A stretch of 16,610 bases of DNA from Clostridiales bacterium (GCA_012728025.1 JAAYFX010000245.1:1-16610); one strand, 5' to 3'; shown: positions 1 through 8,858, numbered from the stretch's first letter. Numbers and translations: made by a program. Notes: generated from the sequence alone by a model not told the origin.

Positions 1-1
1 G

Positions 2-868
2 TATGAGCCAACCTCAGGCGAGATTATTTATGACGGAAAAACCATTTACAACAGCGGCGGCGAGATTATTCCAATCTTAGACGAAAAAGGAGAGCCGATT
101 CTTGACGGTAAGGGAAAACCAAAAACCCGCATTTCAAAAAAGGTCTCCCTTGATATGTTGCCTTACCGACGAAAGATGCAAATAATTTTTCAGGACCCTT
201 CCGCCTCCCTCGACCCCCGTATGACCGTTGGTGAGATAATCGGCGAGGCCATAGACATACACAAGCTTGCAAAAAGCAAGACCGAGCGCATGGACATGAT
301 AAAATCACTTCTTGGTGAGGTGGGGCTGAACACAGAACACGCAAACCGTTTCCCCCACGAGTTCTCCGGCGGTCAGCAGCAGCGTGTGGGCATAGCCCGT
401 GCCCTTGCTGTAAAGCCGGAATTTTTGGTATGTGACGAGCCTGTTTCCGCCTTGGATGTTTCCATCCAGTCTCAGATAGTCAATATGCTGGAGGATATGC
501 AAAACGAACACGGCCTGACCTATCTGTTCATAGCCCACGACCTTTCCGTTGTTCGGCATATTTCAAACCGCATAGGTGTTATGTATTTAGGCAGCCTTGT
601 GGAGCTTGGTGAAAGCTATGAGCTAAACCGCCATCCCCTGCATCCATATACACAAACGCTGCTTTCGGCGGTTCCCGTACCTGACCCCGAGGTAAGCAGG
701 AAGAGACAGCGCATAGTTTTGGAAGGGGATATTCCAAGCCCAATGAATCCTCCTTCAGGCTGCCGCTTCCACACTCGTTGTCCTTACGCAAAGCCTATTT
801 GTAAAGAAATTACCCCTGAATTTAAAGAATATGATACGGGTCACTGGGCCGCCTGCCATATTATTTAG
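2..868 (+). CDS. Oligopeptide/dipeptide ABC transporter ATP-binding protein (OppF/DppF type), 5' end missing
   Basis: ATPase subunit that should power import of peptides through an Opp/Dpp-type permease at the cytoplasmic membrane. The reading frame is open from base 2, so the Walker A region lies outside the window. Visible in order: YEPTSGEI just after the missing Walker A part; the Q-loop QIIFQDP (about 191-211); the signature FSGGQQQRVGIARAL (about 362-406); Walker B FLVCDEP (422-442); the D-loop SALD; and the H-loop IAHD (H at 536-538). The C-terminal oligopeptide-transporter domain follows, with HPLHPYTQTLLSAVPVPDP and four cysteines in GCRFHTRCPYAKPIC and near the end; in some relatives these are linked to an iron-sulphur cluster. 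An unusually long loop of about 40 residues separates the Walker A side from the Q-loop and carries a small duplication. The gene is probably last in its transporter operon, since a terminator follows. OppF, DppF and AppF cannot be told apart here. Confidence 0.93.
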   Translation, partial: YEPTSGEIIYDGKTIYNSGGEIIPILDEKGEPILDGKGKPKTRISKKVSLDMLPYRRKMQIIFQDPSASLDPRMTVGEIIGEAIDIHKLAKSKTERMDMIKSLLGEVGLNTEHANRFPHEFSGGQQQRVGIARALAVKPEFLVCDEPVSALDVSIQSQIVNMLEDMQNEHGLTYLFIAHDLSVVRHISNRIGVMYLGSLVELGESYELNRHPLHPYTQTLLSAVPVPDPEVSRKRQRIVLEGDIPSPMNPPSGCRFHTRCPYAKPICKEITPEFKEYDTGHWAACHII

Positions 869-882
869 CTTAGTAAATACTG

Positions 883-912
883 TGCGCTCCGCTTTTTTGC
901 GGAGCGCATTTT
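883..912 (+). terminator. Rho-independent terminator after the ABC transporter gene
   Basis: Perfect 10-bp stem TGCGCTCCGC/GCGGAGCGCA (883-892 with 899-908), a loop of six T, and a TTTT tail. It lies 15 bases after the stop codon and ends the peptide transporter transcript. Confidence 0.9.
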
Positions 913-1119
913 AGTGCTAAATTTTAATTTCCCAGAAAATATTAAAAGATATTTTATAAAAGTAAAATAGGCAAAAGCTTATTTTAAATGCTTTGCCATC
1001 TTGTATCGGACTTTACGCATCTTTGGAGCTTTCTATCACAAATCATCTTGCGTATTTGCACAAAGCTACGGTAAGCAAGCCCCAAAACACAGCATTATGC
1101 TAAAAATTCGAAATAGGTG
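913..1119. other. Non-coding stretch upstream of the pyr promoter
   Basis: AT-rich spacer between the transporter terminator and the pyr promoter. No convincing ORF, tRNA or known riboswitch is visible. An imperfect hairpin with one bulge, GGCAAAAGC/GCTTTGCC, lies at 970-997 without a T tract, so it does not look like a terminator. Confidence 0.5.
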
Positions 1120-1148
1120 TTGACAGGAGCTTTTAGAAATGATATTAT
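1120..1148 (+). promoter_or_regulatory. Sigma-A-type promoter of the pyr operon
   Basis: A consensus -35 TTGACA (1120-1125) is followed, after a 17-bp spacer, by TATTAT (1143-1148). Transcription would start near 1155, leaving a leader of only about 30 nt before the pyrC start. There is no room for a PyrR-type anti-terminator/terminator. Short inverted repeats (GAAAT 1136-1140, ATTTC 1147-1151, GAAAT 1154-1158) overlap the -10 box and the start site and could be an operator. Confidence 0.8.
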
Positions 1149-1183
1149 TTCGTGAAATTTAAAGCAGTGAGGGGGCGAAAGCT

Positions 1184-2467
1184 TTGGCATATTTGATTCG
1201 CGGAGCAAAAGTATTTTTCGAAAATCACTTTGAAAAAGCTGATATTTTAGTTAAGGACGGTATTATTTCCAATATTTCTTCTAATATTTCTGATTTTTCC
1301 GGCACCGCTGTTTTTGATATGAATAAGCATTTTGTTTTTCCCGGACTCATAGATGTTCACGTTCATCTAAGAGAACCGGGCTTTTTTTATAAGGAGACTA
1401 TAAAAAGCGGAACAATGGCGGCAGCAAGGGGCGGCTTTACAACCGTTTGCTCAATGCCGAACCTTGAGCCTGTGCCGGACAACCTTATTAATCTTAAGGC
1501 CCAGCTTGATATTATTGAAAAAAATGCCGCTGTTAAAGTCCTGCCATTTGGAAGTATTTCAAAGGGACAAAAGCAACTTGAGCTTTCAGATATGGAGGAG
1601 CTTGCTCCTTATGTGGCGGGCTTTTCTGATGATGGTTTTGGAGTTCAAAGGGACGAAATGATGCTCCTAGCCATGGAAAAGGCAAAAAGTCTCGGCAAAA
1701 TCATAGCGGCTCATTGCGAGGATAATTCCCTTTTAGGGGGCAGCGCCATCCACGACGGAGCCTATGCTAAAAAGTTGGGGATAACAGGCATAAGCTCGGA
1801 AAGTGAATGGGTGCAAATTGAAAGGGATATAGATTTAGTGCGAAAAACAGGCTGCGACCTTCACATTTGCCATGTCTCCACAAAAGAGGGGGTGGAGCTT
1901 GTGAGGAAAGCAAAGGCGGAGGGATTGCCGGTTAGCTGTGAAACGGCGGCTCATTACCTGTGCCTTTGTGATGAGGATTTGAGGGACGAGGGCAGCTTTC
2001 GCATGAATCCGCCCCTGCGAACAAGGCAGGATAAAGAAGCTCTTATAAAAGGTGTACAGGATGGAACAGTTGAGATTATAGCCAGTGACCACGCTCCCCA
2101 CTCTGCCGAGGAAAAATCAGGGGGGCTTTTAGGAAGTTTAAACGGCATTGTTGGCCTTGAAACTGCCTTTCCTGTTTTATATACAAGGCTTGTTAAAACA
2201 GGGATTTTAAGCCTTGAGGCACTTATTAAGCTGATGCAGAAAAACCCTGCAAAGCGCTTTAATCTGGGCGGGGGACTTTCTGTGGGACAGCCTGCCGACC
2301 TTTGTGTCTTTGACCTAGACGAAGAATACGAGATTCAAGCTGAGGACTTTTTATCCAAAGGCAAGTCCTGCCCCTTTGTTGGGGAAAGGGTTTTTGGAAA
2401 ATGCCGGCTAACCATGCTTTCCGGAAAGCCCGTATACATAGATGAGGCAAAGGGGGAAACCCAATGA
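1184..2467 (+). CDS. pyrC: Dihydroorotase (PyrC, type I)
   Basis: Cyclises N-carbamoyl-aspartate to dihydroorotate, the third step of UMP synthesis, in the cytoplasm. The protein has 427 residues, normal for type I bacterial dihydroorotases. The amidohydrolase metal ligands are visible: H59 and H61 in DVHVHLREPG, D150 in FSDDGFG, H177 in AHCED, H230 in ICHVST and D302 in SDHAPH. MNPPLR (about 274-279) is the typical substrate-side segment. The start is TTG at 1184, preceded by a GAGGGGG Shine-Dalgarno at about 1169-1175; no in-frame ATG fits better, and MAYLIRGAKV matches the usual N-terminal beta strand. It is the first gene of the operon, and its stop overlaps the pyrK start in ATGA. Confidence 0.97.
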   Translation: MAYLIRGAKVFFENHFEKADILVKDGIISNISSNISDFSGTAVFDMNKHFVFPGLIDVHVHLREPGFFYKETIKSGTMAAARGGFTTVCSMPNLEPVPDNLINLKAQLDIIEKNAAVKVLPFGSISKGQKQLELSDMEELAPYVAGFSDDGFGVQRDEMMLLAMEKAKSLGKIIAAHCEDNSLLGGSAIHDGAYAKKLGITGISSESEWVQIERDIDLVRKTGCDLHICHVSTKEGVELVRKAKAEGLPVSCETAAHYLCLCDEDLRDEGSFRMNPPLRTRQDKEALIKGVQDGTVEIIASDHAPHSAEEKSGGLLGSLNGIVGLETAFPVLYTRLVKTGILSLEALIKLMQKNPAKRFNLGGGLSVGQPADLCVFDLDEEYEIQAEDFLSKGKSCPFVGERVFGKCRLTMLSGKPVYIDEAKGETQ

Positions 2468-3198
2468 AAAAAGATATTTTTACAATTTTGACTAATGAAA
2501 AGCTTGCAAAAGATGTTTTCAAGATGACACTTCAAGGGGATACCTCTGAAATAAAGGCTTCGGGGCAGTTTGTAAACATTGAGCTTTCAGGTCTCTTCCT
2601 CCGCAGGCCCATATCGGTTTGCGACCTTGAGGGGGATGTGCTCACTCTCATCTATAAAACGGTGGGTGAAGGTACGGAACAGATGAGCAGGCTTAGTAAG
2701 GGCGACAAGCTTGACCTGCTCACAGGTCTTGGAAACGGATATGACATTACTAAATGCGGGGAAAAGCTCCTGCTCGCAGGCGGCGGAGTCGGAGTTCCCC
2801 CCTTGTATTTACTGGCACGGCAGCTTATAAAAACAGGCAAGATACCTTCTGTTATTTTAGGTTTTAACAGTAAGGAAGATGTTTTTTTTGAGGATGAATT
2901 TAAGGCACTGGGTGCCGAGGTTTTTGTTACAACGGCAGACGGAAGCTATGGCATAAAAGGCTTTGTAACAGATGCTATTGCCCAAATAAAAAGCTGGGAT
3001 TACAGCTTTGCCTGCGGGCCGGAGGCTATGCTAAAGGCGGTTTATGACTGCTCGGAAAAAGACGGGCAGTTTAGCTTTGAGGAAAGAATGGGCTGCGGCT
3101 TCGGCGCCTGCATGGGCTGCAGTTGCAAGACAAAATACGGGGCGAAAAGGATTTGCGTAGAAGGTCCGGTTTTGGAAAAGGAGGAGATAATATGGTAG
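2464..3198 (+). CDS. pyrK: Dihydroorotate dehydrogenase B, electron transfer subunit (PyrK)
   Basis: Iron-sulphur flavoprotein that passes electrons from the PyrD FMN to NAD+ in the PyrD2-PyrK2 class 1B enzyme. The 244-residue protein has a ferredoxin-reductase-like FAD domain with RRPIS (48-52), an NAD-binding part with [12 protein letters not shown] (about 103-114) and CGPEAML (184-190). A C-terminal [2Fe-2S] site is formed by C211, C216, C219 and C231 in a CGFGACMGC...C arrangement. It starts at the ATG inside the pyrC stop (ATGA) and its last 7 bases overlap the pyrD start, so translation is probably coupled. Together with pyrD it shows an NAD-linked rather than quinone-linked enzyme, as expected in an anaerobe. 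Confidence 0.97.
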   Translation: MKKDIFTILTNEKLAKDVFKMTLQGDTSEIKASGQFVNIELSGLFLRRPISVCDLEGDVLTLIYKTVGEGTEQMSRLSKGDKLDLLTGLGNGYDITKCGEKLLLAGGGVGVPPLYLLARQLIKTGKIPSVILGFNSKEDVFFEDEFKALGAEVFVTTADGSYGIKGFVTDAIAQIKSWDYSFACGPEAMLKAVYDCSEKDGQFSFEERMGCGFGACMGCSCKTKYGAKRICVEGPVLEKEEIIW

Positions 3199-4103
3199 AC
3201 ACCAAAGTTTTTCTAAGTGGTATAGAGCTTAGCAACCCCATTATCCCCGCCAGCGGAACCTTTGGCTTTGGGGCTGAGTTTGAAAGGTTCTATGACCTTA
3301 ATATTCTGGGCAGTATCTCCCTTAAGGGAACAACAGCACAGCCTCGCTTTGGAAACCCCACCCCCCGCATAGCCGAGTGTCCCTCGGGGATGCTAAACTC
3401 TGTGGGACTTCAAAACCCTGGGGTTTTGGAGGTTTGTGAGACAGAGCTTCCAAGATTGAAAGAAGTTTACATAAAACCTGTGGTTGCGAACATCAGCGGC
3501 TTTTCAATAGAGGAATATGTGGAGTGCGCCCTTGCTATGGACTCACAGGAACAGGTGGGCATAATTGAAGTGAACATCAGTTGCCCTAATGTACATGGCG
3601 GGGGAATGAGCTTTGGGGTAAGTCCCAAAGCGGCGGCAGAAGTTACCCGTGCCGTTAAAGATGTATGCTCAAAACCGGTTTACATAAAACTTAGCCCAAA
3701 TGTAAGCAATATTGCGGAAATTGCCCTTGCCTGCGAAAAGGCAGGAGCTGACGGCATAAGCCTTATAAACACACTTTTGGCAATGCGAATTGACCTTAAA
3801 ACCAAAAAGCCGCTCCTTGCAAATGTTATGGGTGGCTTATCGGGGCCGGCTATTTTCCCAGTGGCTTTAAGAATGGTTTATGAGGTGTATAAGGCTGTTA
3901 GCATTCCCATAATCGGCATGGGGGGAGTATCCAGTGCCGAGGATGTGATTGAAATGATGCTGGCGGGAGCATCTGCCGTTCAGGTTGGGGCGGCAAACCT
4001 TAAAAACCCCTTTGCCTGTAAGGAAATTATAGAAACCCTGCCTGCTGCCATGGAGAAATACGGAATAGATAGCTTAAGTGAAATTATCGGAGGTGCCCAT
4101 TAA
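3192..4103 (+). CDS. pyrD: Dihydroorotate dehydrogenase B, catalytic subunit (PyrD, class 1B)
   Basis: FMN enzyme oxidising dihydroorotate to orotate, working with PyrK. The 303-residue TIM barrel shows [13 protein letters not shown] (15-27), SLKGTT with K45, [12 protein letters not shown] (66-77), the catalytic-base cysteine C131 in [17 protein letters not shown] (165-170), and phosphate-binding GGLSGP and GMGGVSS (242-248). A serine in place of C131 would indicate a class 2 enzyme; cysteine plus neighbouring pyrK makes it class 1B. The frame is open further upstream to 3123, but the start is placed at ATG 3192 because GGAGGAGATA lies just before it and [13 protein letters not shown] matches the family N-terminus. 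The stop shares one base with the pyrF start (TAATG). Confidence 0.97.
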   Translation: MVDTKVFLSGIELSNPIIPASGTFGFGAEFERFYDLNILGSISLKGTTAQPRFGNPTPRIAECPSGMLNSVGLQNPGVLEVCETELPRLKEVYIKPVVANISGFSIEEYVECALAMDSQEQVGIIEVNISCPNVHGGGMSFGVSPKAAAEVTRAVKDVCSKPVYIKLSPNVSNIAEIALACEKAGADGISLINTLLAMRIDLKTKKPLLANVMGGLSGPAIFPVALRMVYEVYKAVSIPIIGMGGVSSAEDVIEMMLAGASAVQVGAANLKNPFACKEIIETLPAAMEKYGIDSLSEIIGGAH

Positions 4104-4804
4104 TGGAGAAAGATGTTATAATCGCCTGCGATTTTGCCGGCAGGGAAGAAGTGATGAACTTTCTTCGCAAGTTTACAGACGAAAAGCCCTTTGTGAAGAT
4201 TGGAATGGAGCTTTTTTATGCCGGAGGGCCGGATATTGTGCGGGAGATAAAGGCTATGGGGCATAAAATATTTCTTGATTTAAAGCTTCACGATATCCCA
4301 AACACTGTTAAAAAAGCCATGTCGGTTTTGTCCGCTTTGGACATAGATATGTGCAATGTTCACGCCGCCGGAACGGTCGCCATGATGTCGGCGGCTTTGG
4401 AGGGGCTGACCCGCCCCGACGGCAGCCGCCCAAAGCTTATCGCCGTAACCCAGCTTACCTCCACCGACGAGGAAAGGATGAGACGGGAGCTTCTTATAAA
4501 CGAAAGCCTTGAGGAAACTGTGTTAAAATATGCAGAAAATGCAAAGACGGCAGGTCTTGACGGGGTGGTTTGCTCACCTTTAGAGGCAGCCTCGGTTAAA
4601 AACCGCTGTGGAAAAAACTTTCTTGCGGTCACCCCCGGTGTGCGCTTTGCCGGAGGGGATGTTAACGACCAGAAAAGGGTGACAACTCCCGCCATGGCAA
4701 GGGAAATCGGAAGCGACTATATCGTTGTGGGCAGACCCATAACTCAGGCCGAGAATCCCTTGGCAGCATACAGAAGATGCCTTAATGAGTTTTTGGAAAA
4801 GTAA
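4103..4804 (+). CDS. pyrF: Orotidine 5'-phosphate decarboxylase (PyrF)
   Basis: Decarboxylates OMP to UMP, the last step of the pathway. The 233-residue protein has the catalytic DxKxxD signature [12 protein letters not shown], with D59, K61 and D64, the early substrate-binding aspartate in IACDFAG, HAAGT (87-91), VTPGVR (176-181) and the C-terminal phosphate-binding VVGRPIT (208-214). This is the short bacterial PyrF family. It starts within the pyrD stop (TAATG) behind the GGAGGTG site at about 4089-4095. It is followed by a 47-base gap without a terminator before pyrE. Confidence 0.97.
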   Translation: MEKDVIIACDFAGREEVMNFLRKFTDEKPFVKIGMELFYAGGPDIVREIKAMGHKIFLDLKLHDIPNTVKKAMSVLSALDIDMCNVHAAGTVAMMSAALEGLTRPDGSRPKLIAVTQLTSTDEERMRRELLINESLEETVLKYAENAKTAGLDGVVCSPLEAASVKNRCGKNFLAVTPGVRFAGGDVNDQKRVTTPAMAREIGSDYIVVGRPITQAENPLAAYRRCLNEFLEK

Positions 4805-4851
4805 AAAATAATTAAAACATCCTAAAAAGCCGATATAAAGAAGGAGTCAAA

Positions 4852-5487
4852 ATGAAAGAAAAAATTGCAAAGCTGCTTTTATCCGTTGGTGCCGTAGTTA
4901 TAAATCCTCATGAGCCCTTCACTTGGGCAAGCGGCATAAAAAGTCCCATTTACTGTGATAACCGCCTGACGCTGACCTCCCCTGTGGAGCGAACGGAAAT
5001 TGAAAAGGCTCTGTGTGAGGTGATACGCTCGGAGTATCCCCAGTGTCAGGTGATTATGGGAACAAGCACGGCAGGTATTGCTCATGCTGCCATAGTGGGG
5101 CATATTATGGAGCTTCCCATGGGCTATGTGCGCTCCGGAGCAAAGGGGCACGGCAAGCAAAACCAGATAGAAGGAAGGCTTGAAAAGGACCAGAAGGTTG
5201 TTGTTATTGAAGACCTTATATCCACAGCAGGCAGTGTTTTGGAAGTGGTTGATGCCCTTCGCTCTGCGGGGGCGGATGTTTTGGGAGTGGCGAGCATCTT
5301 CACATATAATATGCAGAAGGGTAAGGACAGGCTGAAAGAGGCCAATGTTAAAAATATAAGCCTTACAAACCTCGACAGCCTTCTGGAAACGGCGGCAGAG
5401 GAAGGAAAGCTTGAACAATCTGATATAAAGCGTGTTTTAGCCTTCAGGGATAATCCCTCAGACGAAACATGGATAAAGGGGAACTGA
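4852..5487 (+). CDS. pyrE: Orotate phosphoribosyltransferase (PyrE)
   Basis: Joins orotate and PRPP to give OMP, which PyrF then decarboxylates. The 211-residue protein carries the PRPP-binding motif [13 protein letters not shown] (116-128), the mobile catalytic loop [12 protein letters not shown] with K98, H100 and K102 (97-108), and the N-terminal [15 protein letters not shown] orotate-side segment (24-38). The start is ATG 4852 behind a strong GAAGGAG. The gap of 47 bases to pyrF is the second largest in the operon region and shows no hairpin or promoter, so it most likely stays in one transcript. Only two bases separate the stop from the pyrB start. Confidence 0.97.
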   Translation: MKEKIAKLLLSVGAVVINPHEPFTWASGIKSPIYCDNRLTLTSPVERTEIEKALCEVIRSEYPQCQVIMGTSTAGIAHAAIVGHIMELPMGYVRSGAKGHGKQNQIEGRLEKDQKVVVIEDLISTAGSVLEVVDALRSAGADVLGVASIFTYNMQKGKDRLKEANVKNISLTNLDSLLETAAEEGKLEQSDIKRVLAFRDNPSDETWIKGN

Positions 5488-5489
5488 GA

Positions 5490-6401
5490 ATGAAGGATTT
5501 AATCAGCATCACAGACCTTAGCGTAGATGAGCTTGAAAGCCTGATTAAAAAAGCGATGGATATTATCGACAACCCCGATGAATACGCCGAAAAGTGTAAA
5601 AGAAAAAAGCTTGCCACCTTGTTTTATGAGCCTTCTACAAGGACGAGGCTAAGCTTTGAAGCCGCCATGCTGGAACTTGGCGGCAGCATACTGGGCTTTT
5701 CCGAGGCAAACTCATCCTCGGCATCTAAGGGTGAAAGCGTTTCGGACACAGCAAAAACCATAAGCTGCTACGCCGACATAATCGCCATGCGCCATCCTAA
5801 GGAGGGCGCTCCCATGGTGGCGGCGGGAGCGGCAAGCATCCCCGTTATAAATGCTGGAGACGGTGGACATAACCACCCCACCCAGACCCTTACAGACCTA
5901 TTGACAATTTATAGGGAAAGGGGCAGACTAAGCAATCTTAAAATTGGCTTTTGCGGGGACCTGAAATTTGGAAGAACAGTACATTCTCTTATAGAAGCCA
6001 TGTGCAGATATGAAGGAAACAGCTTTGTCCTCATTTCTCCCGACGAGCTTAAAATCCCCGGATACTTAAGAGCAGGGGTGCTTGACAAAAACAAGATTCC
6101 CTATTTGGAGACGGACAACTGGGATAATATGCCGGAGCTTGATATTTTGTATATGACCCGTGTCCAGAGAGAGCGCTTTTTTAACGAGGCGGACTATCTT
6201 CGCCTGAAAGACGTATTTATACTTACGGCGGATAAACTTATGTCAGCGAAGGACGAGCTTGTTATAATGCATCCCCTGCCCAGAGTCAACGAAATTGAAA
6301 GAGCAGTGGACGAGGATGAAAGAGCCTGCTATTTCGAGCAGGTGAGAAACGGAAAGTATATGCGCATGGCGCTTATCCTAATGCTTCTTGGAATTGAATA
6401 A
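5490..6401 (+). CDS. pyrB: Aspartate carbamoyltransferase, catalytic subunit (PyrB)
   Basis: Condenses carbamoyl phosphate with aspartate to carbamoyl-aspartate, the committed step. The 303-residue protein has the carbamoyl-phosphate motif PSTRTR (48-53), the active-site lysine of the 80s loop in ASKGES (K80), MRHPKEG (100-106), [10 protein letters not shown] (127-136), the 240s-loop-like TRVQRERF (223-230) and HPLPRVNEI (261-269). An in-frame ATG at 5469 lies inside pyrE and lacks a Shine-Dalgarno; the ATG at 5490 has AAAGGGG at about 5475-5481 and gives the normal N-terminus, so it is preferred. The pyrI gene directly downstream indicates the E. coli-like regulated holoenzyme. The carbamoyl phosphate supply genes are not in this window. 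Confidence 0.97.
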   Translation: MKDLISITDLSVDELESLIKKAMDIIDNPDEYAEKCKRKKLATLFYEPSTRTRLSFEAAMLELGGSILGFSEANSSSASKGESVSDTAKTISCYADIIAMRHPKEGAPMVAAGAASIPVINAGDGGHNHPTQTLTDLLTIYRERGRLSNLKIGFCGDLKFGRTVHSLIEAMCRYEGNSFVLISPDELKIPGYLRAGVLDKNKIPYLETDNWDNMPELDILYMTRVQRERFFNEADYLRLKDVFILTADKLMSAKDELVIMHPLPRVNEIERAVDEDERACYFEQVRNGKYMRMALILMLLGIE

Positions 6402-6424
6402 GCTCTGAGGGAGGTTTACATAAT

Positions 6425-6850
6425 ATGACTATTGACTCTATAAAAAACGGAATAGTACTTGACCATATCACCTCTGGCAAGAGCATGGAGATTTACCGTA
6501 TCCTCGAATTGTCAAAGCTGGACTGTTCGGTGGCAATAATAAAAAATGCCGTAAGCCGCAGGGGAGGTCGCAAGGATATAATAAAAATTGACTCGGAAAT
6601 AGATATTAATTTAGATGTTCTGGGCTATATCGACCCTGGCATTACAGTTAATATAGTGCGGGACGGACAAATTTGCCAAAAAAGACAACTGGAGTTGCCA
6701 GAGAGGGTATCCGGCGTTATAAAATGCAAAAACCCCCGCTGCATAACATCCATTGAGCAGGAGCTTTCGCACGTTTTTGAGTTGTCGGATAGGGAAAATG
6801 GTATTTATCGCTGTGTTTACTGCGAAACAAAGGCCGAGCATGAAATTTAA
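6425..6850 (+). CDS. pyrI: Aspartate carbamoyltransferase, regulatory subunit (PyrI)
   Basis: Non-catalytic subunit that binds nucleotides and holds PyrB trimers together in the allosteric holoenzyme. The 141-residue length is slightly below the E. coli protein. The N-terminal allosteric domain has IKNGIVLDHI and GKSMEIYRIL (about 6-28). The C-terminal zinc domain has four cysteines, C101-x4-C106 and C130-x2-C133. It starts at ATG 6425 behind GAGGGAGG. It is the last pyr gene, and its TAA overlaps the TAA of the opposing GH13 gene in a shared TTAA. No terminator is visible after it, so transcripts probably run into the opposing gene. Confidence 0.96.
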   Translation: MTIDSIKNGIVLDHITSGKSMEIYRILELSKLDCSVAIIKNAVSRRGGRKDIIKIDSEIDINLDVLGYIDPGITVNIVRDGQICQKRQLELPERVSGVIKCKNPRCITSIEQELSHVFELSDRENGIYRCVYCETKAEHEI

Positions 6851-8697
6851 AGACTTTTTTGCTCCAAAAGGGCACAGCCACGGGGATTTATAGTTATTCT
6901 GCCGCTGTTTTCAAGGCAGTTATGCCCGATTAAAAATCTGTCGTGTTCAGCGGTTTCAAGGATTAAATCGCCAGCTCCCATATTCATGGCACAAAGAGCC
7001 TTTTTGCTGCCATTTTCACGCAGGAAGATAAAAACACTGTCTTTTGCTTTCAAAGTTTTATATTCGCCGCCGGCAAAGGCAGGGCAGGAGTGCCTTGCTC
7101 CAGAGAGCCTTTCATACCAACTCAAAAGCTCTGTGTCCTCATTTCCCCAAGGGTAGCAACGGCGGTTGAAGGGGTCCTCATAGCCATAAAGCCCGACCTC
7201 ATCACCGTAGTAGATACAGGGCACCCCCGGCAGAGTAAATTGTAAAAATGAGGCAAGACGCAAAAGCTCTTTTGCGTTTTGCAATTCACCGTCTGAAAAA
7301 AGGGCTGCGGCTCTTTCCTCTCGGCTTGGGTATTCCTTGCCGGATAAAACCGTAAGAATTCTTGCGGTGTCGTGGGTTCCCAGTCCGTTCATCAGGCAAT
7401 CCAGCGAGGGCTTTGGATAGTTTTCACAGATGGATTCCACAGTTTCCTGAAAAACTTCGGCGTTGCCGCCTTTTATAAAATTAATTATTGCATTTTTAAA
7501 TGGATAGTTCATAACGCTGTCAAGCTGGGCACCCTGAAAATAGCGCCGCCTTTTCCCATAGGCAAGCTTTTTTGAAGCATCCTCCCAAACTTCGCCTATT
7601 ACCAAGGCTTCCTCGTCTTCAGCCTTGACCCTTTCACGAAGTTTTTCTAAAAATATGTCGGGAAGCTCGTCGGCCACATCCAGCCTCCAGCCGGCGGCGC
7701 CTAAGCTCATCCATTTTTCCAAAACTCCCTTTTCGCCACAGATGTAGTTTAAAAAACTGGGGTTTTCCTCACGAACCTGAGGAAGGGTTTTTATGCCCCA
7801 CCACGACTCATATTTATCGGGAAACTCCGTAAAGCTATACCAGTCGTAGTACTTTGAGTCCTTAGACTGATATGCCCCAAGCTCGCCATAGCTGCCATTG
7901 CGGTTAAAATATCGGGAGTCAGAGCCGGTGTGGTTAAACACCCCGTCTAAAATTACACGAATGCCGTATTTCTTTGCTTCGGAGCAGAGCTTTCGGAGGG
8001 TATCATCGTTTCCAAAGGAGGGGTCTATTTTCATATAGTCCCCAGTGTCATATTTATGATTTGAGGCGGCCTCGAAAATTGGACTTAGGTACAGACAGCT
8101 CACCCCAAGTTTTTGAAAATAGGGGAGCTTTTCTATTATGCCCTCAAGGTTTCCGCCGAAAAAGTCGTTATTTAATATTTCACCATTTTTGTCAGGCAAG
8201 AAATGGGGAACACCGCCCCAGTCATCACGCATAACAGCGGTTGGCTTTAAGGGACTATCACCCTTTTTTCTAAACCTGTCAACAAAGATGTGGTAAAACA
8301 ACCCGCCCTTTATCCACTGGGGAGTTTTATAATCTTTATCGTAAACGCTGAGCTGAAACTTTTCAGGCGATGAGGACAAAAACCCCGCCCCGTCCTTGGT
8401 TTTGCCTATAAGGCGGGTTTCACCACTGCAAACAAGCTCAAAATGGTACCAATATAAATCAGGGGTTTTAAGGCTCAAACTTTCCTCAAAGCGGGTATAG
8501 CCCTTATACTGCCAGACAGGCTTAAGGTCAAAGCGGATTTCCTCGCCGTTTTCATCTCTTTGAAAAACAAGACTTACAGCTTGGGCATCGCAGCTATTGC
8601 ATACTCTTATTCCAAAGCGTATTTTTTCATCATTGGCAACGGCGCCAAAGGGCAGCTTATCAAGCTCGCTGCGGCTGTTATACAAAACCTTGCTCAT
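6847..8697 (-). CDS. Glycoside hydrolase family 13 protein, neopullulanase/alpha-amylase-like
   Basis: Probable alpha-glucan hydrolase acting on maltodextrins or similar oligosaccharides. There is no signal peptide, so it is probably cytoplasmic. The 616 residues comprise an N-terminal beta domain of about 120 residues and a TIM barrel with the conserved GH13 regions: DGVFNH (251-256), GWRLDVADE with nucleophile D340, IGEVWED with acid/base E369, and THDT with transition-state D443. WIKGGLFYHIFVDRF and NDFFGGNLEGI match the neopullulanase/cyclomaltodextrinase side of the family; the exact subfamily and substrate are uncertain. An in-frame ATG at 8709 forms part of the GGAGGT Shine-Dalgarno itself, so the ATG at 8697 (MSKVLYN) is the better start; 8700 is also possible. 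It is a single-gene unit with its own promoter. Confidence 0.9.
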   Translation of the reverse strand: MSKVLYNSRSELDKLPFGAVANDEKIRFGIRVCNSCDAQAVSLVFQRDENGEEIRFDLKPVWQYKGYTRFEESLSLKTPDLYWYHFELVCSGETRLIGKTKDGAGFLSSSPEKFQLSVYDKDYKTPQWIKGGLFYHIFVDRFRKKGDSPLKPTAVMRDDWGGVPHFLPDKNGEILNNDFFGGNLEGIIEKLPYFQKLGVSCLYLSPIFEAASNHKYDTGDYMKIDPSFGNDDTLRKLCSEAKKYGIRVILDGVFNHTGSDSRYFNRNGSYGELGAYQSKDSKYYDWYSFTEFPDKYESWWGIKTLPQVREENPSFLNYICGEKGVLEKWMSLGAAGWRLDVADELPDIFLEKLRERVKAEDEEALVIGEVWEDASKKLAYGKRRRYFQGAQLDSVMNYPFKNAIINFIKGGNAEVFQETVESICENYPKPSLDCLMNGLGTHDTARILTVLSGKEYPSREERAAALFSDGELQNAKELLRLASFLQFTLPGVPCIYYGDEVGLYGYEDPFNRRCYPWGNEDTELLSWYERLSGARHSCPAFAGGEYKTLKAKDSVFIFLRENGSKKALCAMNMGAGDLILETAEHDRFLIGHNCLENSGRITINPRGCALLEQKSL

Positions 8698-8739
8698 CAT
8701 TACCTCCATATCCGGTCTTTAACTATACTTTATTAATTA

Positions 8740-8768
8740 AGTATAAATGTATGGACTGCTTTTGTAAA
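8740..8768 (-). promoter_or_regulatory. Promoter of the GH13 gene
   Basis: On the minus strand, TTTACA (8768-8763) and TATACT (8745-8740) are separated by 17 bp. The start would be near 8733 and the leader about 35 nt. A 22-bp palindrome with one mismatched pair (8724-8745) overlaps the -10 box and start site, and a direct repeat of GTAAAGCG (8764-8771 and 8772-8779, plus-strand reading) covers the -35 region. Both are candidate regulator sites for a sugar-responsive factor; this is inference. Confidence 0.65.
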
Positions 8769-8858
8769 GCGGTAAAGCGGTTCTCAGGTGCAAAGTTATC
8801 ATTAATCCTTTAGTCCTTTAAATTATTAGGTGTTTAAAAATAGAAATTTAAAAGCTGC

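Noticed and set aside
970..997. Imperfect hairpin GGCAAAAGC/GCTTTGCC upstream of the pyr promoter as a regulatory RNA
   Set aside because: Bulged, lacks a T tract, and lies outside the predicted pyr transcript.
3123..3191. Upstream extension of pyrD
   Set aside because: It lies within the pyrK iron-sulphur coding region; the extra residues are not PyrD-like, and ATG 3192 has a strong Shine-Dalgarno.
4879..5418. Long minus-strand frame of 179 codons inside pyrE
   Set aside because: Opposes a clear pyrE over its whole length, has no recognisable domain and no ribosome site or promoter; a shadow frame.
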